From: Rhizobiaceae bacterium
Lineage (GTDB): Bacteria > Pseudomonadota > Alphaproteobacteria > Rhizobiales > Rhizobiaceae
Assembly (NCBI GenBank): GCA_017643025.1
Contig: JAEPOG010000004.1
Location: 186,001 to 250,000 of the forward strand
Reading direction: 5' to 3'
Length of the DNA stretch: 64,000 nt
This document shows positions 60,033-64,000 of the stretch, piece by piece. Each line of letters opens with the position of its first letter. Position 1 is the first letter of the stretch. The position numbers were made by a program, and so were the translations under genes. A model generated the notes under the pieces. The model saw nothing but the letters and a program-made list of their open reading frames with translations. It was not told the DNA's origin and did no database searches.

Positions 60033-61597
60033 GAAGCCTTCCTTGCCGTTCCCTCGTTGCCCTGCTCGTGAAACAGGCGCCACATGACATCGTCCACGCT
60101 CGTTTCGCTCGGACGAAATTCATCGATGATGCGGCCGTCGGAAACCATGTAGGCGCGGTGCGCCAATCCGGTGATCTCCTCGATCTCGGACGAGATCACC
60201 AGCACGCCGGCGCCACGCCGCGCCGTTTCCCCGATGAATTCGTGAATGCGCCGCCTGGCGCCGATGTCCACGCCACGGCTCGGTTCATCAAGGATGACAA
60301 TCTTCGGATCACTCATGATCCACTTGCCGAGGACTACCTTCTGCTGGTTGCCGCCCGAATAGTTGATCACCTGGCCGTCGACGTCGGCCGGATGAACGCC
60401 AAGATACTCGATGAGGCGCTTCGCATGTGCCTTTTCGCCCTTCCCCCGGACCAGCCCCAGGGTCGAGAAGGTATCCAGATGCGGCAAGGTCATGTTGGGC
60501 CGCACCGGCTGCGTCAGGACGAGACCCTGACGGCGCCTGTCCTCCGGCACCATTGCAATACCGCGTGCAACGGACTCGCGCGGCGAACGCAGCTGATAGT
60601 CCATCCCTTCGATCCGCACCTGACCCGATGTCGCGGCGTCCGCTCCGAAGATGGCACGGGCGATTTCGGTGCGGCCGCTGCCGATGAGGCCGACAAGGCC
60701 GACGATTTCGCCAGGAAACAGGTCAAGGCTGACATCGAGCAGACCGGTCTCCGTCGAGAGATTGCGAACGCTTAGCAGCGGTGTTCCGCTCCGGTCTGGT
60801 TCCGGCGGCAGGTCGGGATAGGCCACTTCAGCTGCTGAACGCCCGATCATCGCCGCGACGAGCGTCGCCTTGGTCTCGTTACTGGCCTCTGCAGTGCGGA
60901 TGACAGCGCCATCGCGCATCACGGTTACGCGGTCGCAGACGTCAAGAACATGGTCGAGGAAGTGCGAGACGTAGATGATCGTGTGGCCGCGCGCCCGAAG
61001 CTTGCGCATCACCGCGTGAAGGCGTTCGGCTTCGTCGTGCGTGAGCGAGGACGTAGGCTCGTCCATGACGATCACCCTTGCGTCGCGCGCGAGGGCCCGC
61101 ATGATTTCGACCTTCTGCTGGTCGGCAATGCTCAGCGTGCCGGCCAGGGCGTCCGGGTCGAGGTCAAAACCGGCGAAGGCAGCGATATCGGCCAGGCGCT
61201 CGTTTTCATCGTCCCGCAACAGGCCGCCAACGCTGTTTTCGATGCCCAGGAAGACATTCTCCGCGACGCTCAGGGCCGGTACGAGTTGCAGTTCCTGATG
61301 CATCATTGCGATGCCGCGCCTCAGCGCCGCCGGCGGATCCCAACTGTCGACCGGCTCGCCAAAGGCGAACAGGTCGCCGGCGCTGCGCGAATAATAGCCC
61401 CCGACGATCTTGCCTACCGTCGACTTGCCGGCGCCGTTTTCGCCGACGAGACCATGAATTTCGCCTGGCAGGAACTCCACATCGATGTCGCGCAGAACGC
61501 TGACACCCGAGAACGACTTGCAGATCCCGACAAGCCTTACAAAGGGCTCCCCTGCCCCATTCCCACCGGCCTCTTGTTCAGGTCGCGCAGTTTGCAT
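60029..61597 (-). CDS. Sugar ABC transporter ATP-binding protein (CUT2, duplicated ATPase)
   Basis: A 522-residue protein with two ATPase halves. The first has Walker A GENGAGKST near residue 53, LSIADQQKVEI and Walker B VIVMDEPTSSL. The second has a degenerate Walker A (GLIGSGRTE), YSGGNQQKVVLGKW and Walker B VILDEPSRGVDIG. This asymmetry is normal for RbsA/XylG-type proteins. It pairs with the downstream permease. It belongs to the chromosomal flank next to the hydantoinase genes. Confidence 0.9.
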   Translation of the reverse strand: MQTARPEQEAGGNGAGEPFVRLVGICKSFSGVSVLRDIDVEFLPGEIHGLVGENGAGKSTVGKIVGGYYSRSAGDLFAFGEPVDSWDPPAALRRGIAMMHQELQLVPALSVAENVFLGIENSVGGLLRDDENERLADIAAFAGFDLDPDALAGTLSIADQQKVEIMRALARDARVIVMDEPTSSLTHDEAERLHAVMRKLRARGHTIIYVSHFLDHVLDVCDRVTVMRDGAVIRTAEASNETKATLVAAMIGRSAAEVAYPDLPPEPDRSGTPLLSVRNLSTETGLLDVSLDLFPGEIVGLVGLIGSGRTEIARAIFGADAATSGQVRIEGMDYQLRSPRESVARGIAMVPEDRRRQGLVLTQPVRPNMTLPHLDTFSTLGLVRGKGEKAHAKRLIEYLGVHPADVDGQVINYSGGNQQKVVLGKWIMSDPKIVILDEPSRGVDIGARRRIHEFIGETARRGAGVLVISSEIEEITGLAHRAYMVSDGRIIDEFRPSETSVDDVMWRLFHEQGNEGTARKAS

Positions 61598-61646
61598 CTG
61601 CTGTTCGTTTCCACTGCAACGGCTTGGCCGGAATGCGATCCAGCAG

Positions 61647-63374
61647 CTAGGCCGTCGCTATTTCAGCCTCCCGGGGAAGTGTCTTTTCCGTATCAATGCT
61701 GAGATCGTCGGTGATCGCAACGCCATAGCGCGCCATAGCCTGGTCCCGCGAGACAGTTCCGAACCTCACGTCTTCGAGCACCTCGTCCGCAGGGCGCGCC
61801 CTCGGATTTCCGTATCCGCCGCCACCGCCGGTACGTGTCACGAACAGCGTTCCCTTGGGAAAATGCCGGGCGCGCATCTTGAGCTGCTTTTCCACCGTGC
61901 CGTCCGGGTAGACGACATCGTTGTCCGGCCCCTGCCCGTTCTCGCCACCCTTGAGTCCCCAGGCCGTCGTCTTCGAACGCTCGAACCACAGCGCCGCGAA
62001 CGCATCCTCCAGCAGCCGGTAGCTGCGCACGACGCCGCAACCGCCGCGCCATCGTCCGGCGCCGCCGGAATCGCAGCGTAGCGAAAACTCCTCCACGCGC
62101 ACCGGGAACTTGGTCTCGTAGACCTCCGCCGGGAGATTGCGGAAGCCGCCATTGACGAGGTTGATCAGCGCGCTTTCGCCGTCGGAACCGACGCGGCCGC
62201 CCCAGCCGCCCGCCGTCGGCTCGACCGAAATCCACTGGCCTCGCTCCTCATCCATACTGAAGAACGCGGCCACCATGGAGTCGCCATAGTGGGCGGCGGT
62301 CGCCCGTTCCGGCATCGCTTCGCCAAGGCACGAGATCATGAGATCGGCGAGCAGGCCCAGACCGGTGAAGTACCACTCGCAGGCCGCCGGTTCCCTGGCA
62401 TTGAACATGCACTTGTCGGGAATCCTGACTTCCATTGTCGAAAAGGACCCGCCCGTGATCGCCCTGTCGGGATTGATCATGGTCTTGTAGGCAAGCCGGA
62501 GCAGCGAGGCTGTCTGTACCGCGCCGCAGTTGATTGCGCCTTCCACCGGATCGGAGGAACCTTCAAGGTCGATGATCATGCGCTCACCCTCGATGGTGAG
62601 ACTGAGCGCAACCTTCACCGGCTCGTCGCCGACGCCGTCGTCGTCGAGATAGCCTTCGCGATAGTAGGTTCCGTCCTTCAGAGCGCGGATCGCTTCCACA
62701 TCCAGTTGCCGCGCCTGCTCGAAAATGTTTGCGCATGCTGAGCGGTAGACATCGGAGCCAATGCGCGAAAGGATCTGACCGAGCCGTCGCTCGCCGGTGC
62801 GAATGGCCGTGATCTGCGCATTGAGGTCGCCGATCGTCATATCCTTGAGCCGCGTGTTGCGGGTCAGCAAGTCGTACCACTCTCGAATGGGCTTCGATTT
62901 CGACACGATGCGAGTCGGACCAAGACGCAGCCCCTCATGGAAGATCGACGTTGAACCCATGGTCGACCCGGGGTCGATCGCACCGATGTCCTGCCAGTGG
63001 GCGCGCGCGGCTCCGAAGCCGACGATTTCGCCTTCGTAGAACAGCGGCCCGACAGCGGTGACATCGTGAAGATGCGTACCCTGCAGGTAGGAGTCGTTGA
63101 GAATGAAGATGTCGCCCGGGTGGATGTCGTCGCCATAGCGCTCCAGCACCAGCTTCACGCACGCATCGATGGCGCCAACGAAGAGCGGCACGCCTGTCGA
63201 CTGGCCGAGCATGTTGCCATGCTCGTCCATCAGCGCCACGGCGCTGTCGCGCCCCTCATAGATGATCGCCGAGAATGCCGAACGCCAAAGCGCTGCATTC
63301 ATGTCCTGGGCGCAGGAAATGACGAAATTGCGCACGACTTCCGTGGTGATCGGATCCGCGGTTGGCTTTGTCAT
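61647..63374 (-). CDS. hyuB: Hydantoinase B/oxoprolinase-family protein
   Basis: A 575-residue HyuB-type subunit. ITTEVVRNFVISCAQDMNAAL, IYEGRDSAVALMDEHGNML, GDIFILNDSYLQGTHLHD (conserved His/Asp region) and the glycine-rich GGAGRWRGGCGVVR are family features. With HyuA it forms an ATP-dependent amidohydrolase acting on hydantoins, oxoproline or related cyclic amides. The ATG overlaps the HyuA stop. It lies outside the island. Confidence 0.9.
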   Translation of the reverse strand: MTKPTADPITTEVVRNFVISCAQDMNAALWRSAFSAIIYEGRDSAVALMDEHGNMLGQSTGVPLFVGAIDACVKLVLERYGDDIHPGDIFILNDSYLQGTHLHDVTAVGPLFYEGEIVGFGAARAHWQDIGAIDPGSTMGSTSIFHEGLRLGPTRIVSKSKPIREWYDLLTRNTRLKDMTIGDLNAQITAIRTGERRLGQILSRIGSDVYRSACANIFEQARQLDVEAIRALKDGTYYREGYLDDDGVGDEPVKVALSLTIEGERMIIDLEGSSDPVEGAINCGAVQTASLLRLAYKTMINPDRAITGGSFSTMEVRIPDKCMFNAREPAACEWYFTGLGLLADLMISCLGEAMPERATAAHYGDSMVAAFFSMDEERGQWISVEPTAGGWGGRVGSDGESALINLVNGGFRNLPAEVYETKFPVRVEEFSLRCDSGGAGRWRGGCGVVRSYRLLEDAFAALWFERSKTTAWGLKGGENGQGPDNDVVYPDGTVEKQLKMRARHFPKGTLFVTRTGGGGGYGNPRARPADEVLEDVRFGTVSRDQAMARYGVAITDDLSIDTEKTLPREAEIATA

Positions 63375-64000
63375 GCCGTCCCCTCCTGCTGTCGTGCCAC
63401 GAGCATGTGGCCACCCTTAAGCACCTCCGCACGCCAACCGGGCGGCACCAGGGTCGTCGCCGTGGCCTCCTCCACGATTGCCGGCCCGTTCACCCTCGAG
63501 CCGACCGCCAGGCCGCTCCGCTGCACAATGGCGGTGTCGTGCTCCGTGCCGGCGAAGTAGACCTTGCGCGAACGTGTCGAGCCGCTCTCTCCGACCATCG
63601 GATCGGGCACGCCCGGTCGCTTGAGATGTCCGAGCGCGGCAACCCGGAGATTGGCGACCTCGACGGAGGCATCGGGGCTTGAGTGCCCGTATTGGCGGTC
63701 ATAGGCCGCATCGAAGGCGGAGCGAACGGCCTGCATGTCCACCGGTCCCGGCGGTATCGGTATCGTCAGCACGTATTCCTGACCGTGGTAGCGGAAATCG
63801 GCCGCCCTTTCGAACGACATGTCTGCGTCGTCGAACCCTTCCTTGCGCAGGTAGTCGCGCCCCTCGTCCTCGAGGCCGCCGAGCTTTGCCGCAAGGTCCT
63901 GCGCATCGATCTGATGCCAGAACCCATAGTAAGTCATCTTGAAATCGTGACGCACATCCGTCTGCAGCATGCCCCAGGCAGAGAAGGCGCCGGGCATCAC
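63371..64000 (-). CDS. hyuA: Hydantoinase A-family protein (partial, C-terminal part)
   Basis: The C-terminal 209 residues of a HyuA-type ATP-dependent subunit are visible (usual length about 680). DMSFERAADFRYHGQEY, FDAAYDRQYGHSSPDASVEVANLRV and NGPAIVEEATATTLVPPGW are hallmark segments of this domain. The gene is cut by the right window edge. It forms an operon with hyuB (ATGA overlap). Confidence 0.88.
   Translation of the reverse strand: MMPGAFSAWGMLQTDVRHDFKMTYYGFWHQIDAQDLAAKLGGLEDEGRDYLRKEGFDDADMSFERAADFRYHGQEYVLTIPIPPGPVDMQAVRSAFDAAYDRQYGHSSPDASVEVANLRVAALGHLKRPGVPDPMVGESGSTRSRKVYFAGTEHDTAIVQRSGLAVGSRVNGPAIVEEATATTLVPPGWRAEVLKGGHMLVARQQEGTA

Overview
The window looks like an alphaproteobacterium, probably of the Rhizobiales/Phyllobacteriaceae type. 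This rests on GC-rich coding sequence, the style of the tRNA-Met(CAT), GGAG-type ribosome binding sites, frequent ATGA/GTGA start-stop overlaps, and sugar-ABC, hydantoinase and Gfo/Idh/MocA genes in the flanks. No taxonomic marker is present, so this is inference.

Layout. Positions 1-601 are chromosome: the start of a Gfo/Idh/MocA oxidoreductase gene (minus strand), then an intact tRNA-Met with a clear sigma-70 promoter. The last 45 bases of that tRNA recur exactly at 58628-58672. The 58-kb segment between the two copies therefore looks like a genomic island inserted into the 3' end of the tRNA gene. I recognise no integrase, and the island's left end carries a truncated SDR gene. Beyond 58673 the chromosome resumes with a sugar-type ABC permease and ATPase and a hydantoinase/oxoprolinase pair (hyuB, and hyuA cut by the window edge).

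The island is almost purely catabolic. I recognise, by similarity to the mycobacterial KstR2-regulon proteins as I remember them, a near-complete set for degrading steroid rings C and D, that is the bicyclic propionate HIP: FadD3 (51974-53563), FadE30 (28010-29194), IpdF (32510-33298), IpdC (30631-31728), EchA20 (31725-32495), IpdA/IpdB (18014-19698), a FadE31/32/33-like dehydrogenase pair (47063-49296) and FadA6 (49289-50440). Around them are two branched-chain-amino-acid-type (Liv) ABC importers with different gene fusions, a second acyl-CoA ligase, a FadB-like enzyme, a second thiolase, thirteen SDR genes or remnants, four SnoaL-like proteins, an OYE-type reductase, a Baeyer-Villiger monooxygenase next to an HSL-type esterase, an SMP-30 lactonase, a GST, and two regulators (TetR and LuxR type). 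No gene for steroid ring A/B cleavage (kshAB, hsaABCD) is seen. The island therefore looks specialised for importing and mineralising a bicyclic C/D-ring intermediate or a similar hydrindane/terpenoid acid.

The most striking unexplained structure is a 19-20 bp operator-like sequence, consensus HTAGTCCNNYCGGACGATG. It occurs 16 times and lies upstream of nearly every catabolic and transport transcription unit of the island, usually 50-80 bp before the start codon. I see no good copy in the flanks. In almost every case the GGACGATG arm points to the gene it precedes, and two sites shared by divergent genes are symmetric. This suggests a single island-wide regulon, perhaps controlled by the LuxR-type protein encoded at 38345-39427 or the TetR-type protein at 23609-24367.
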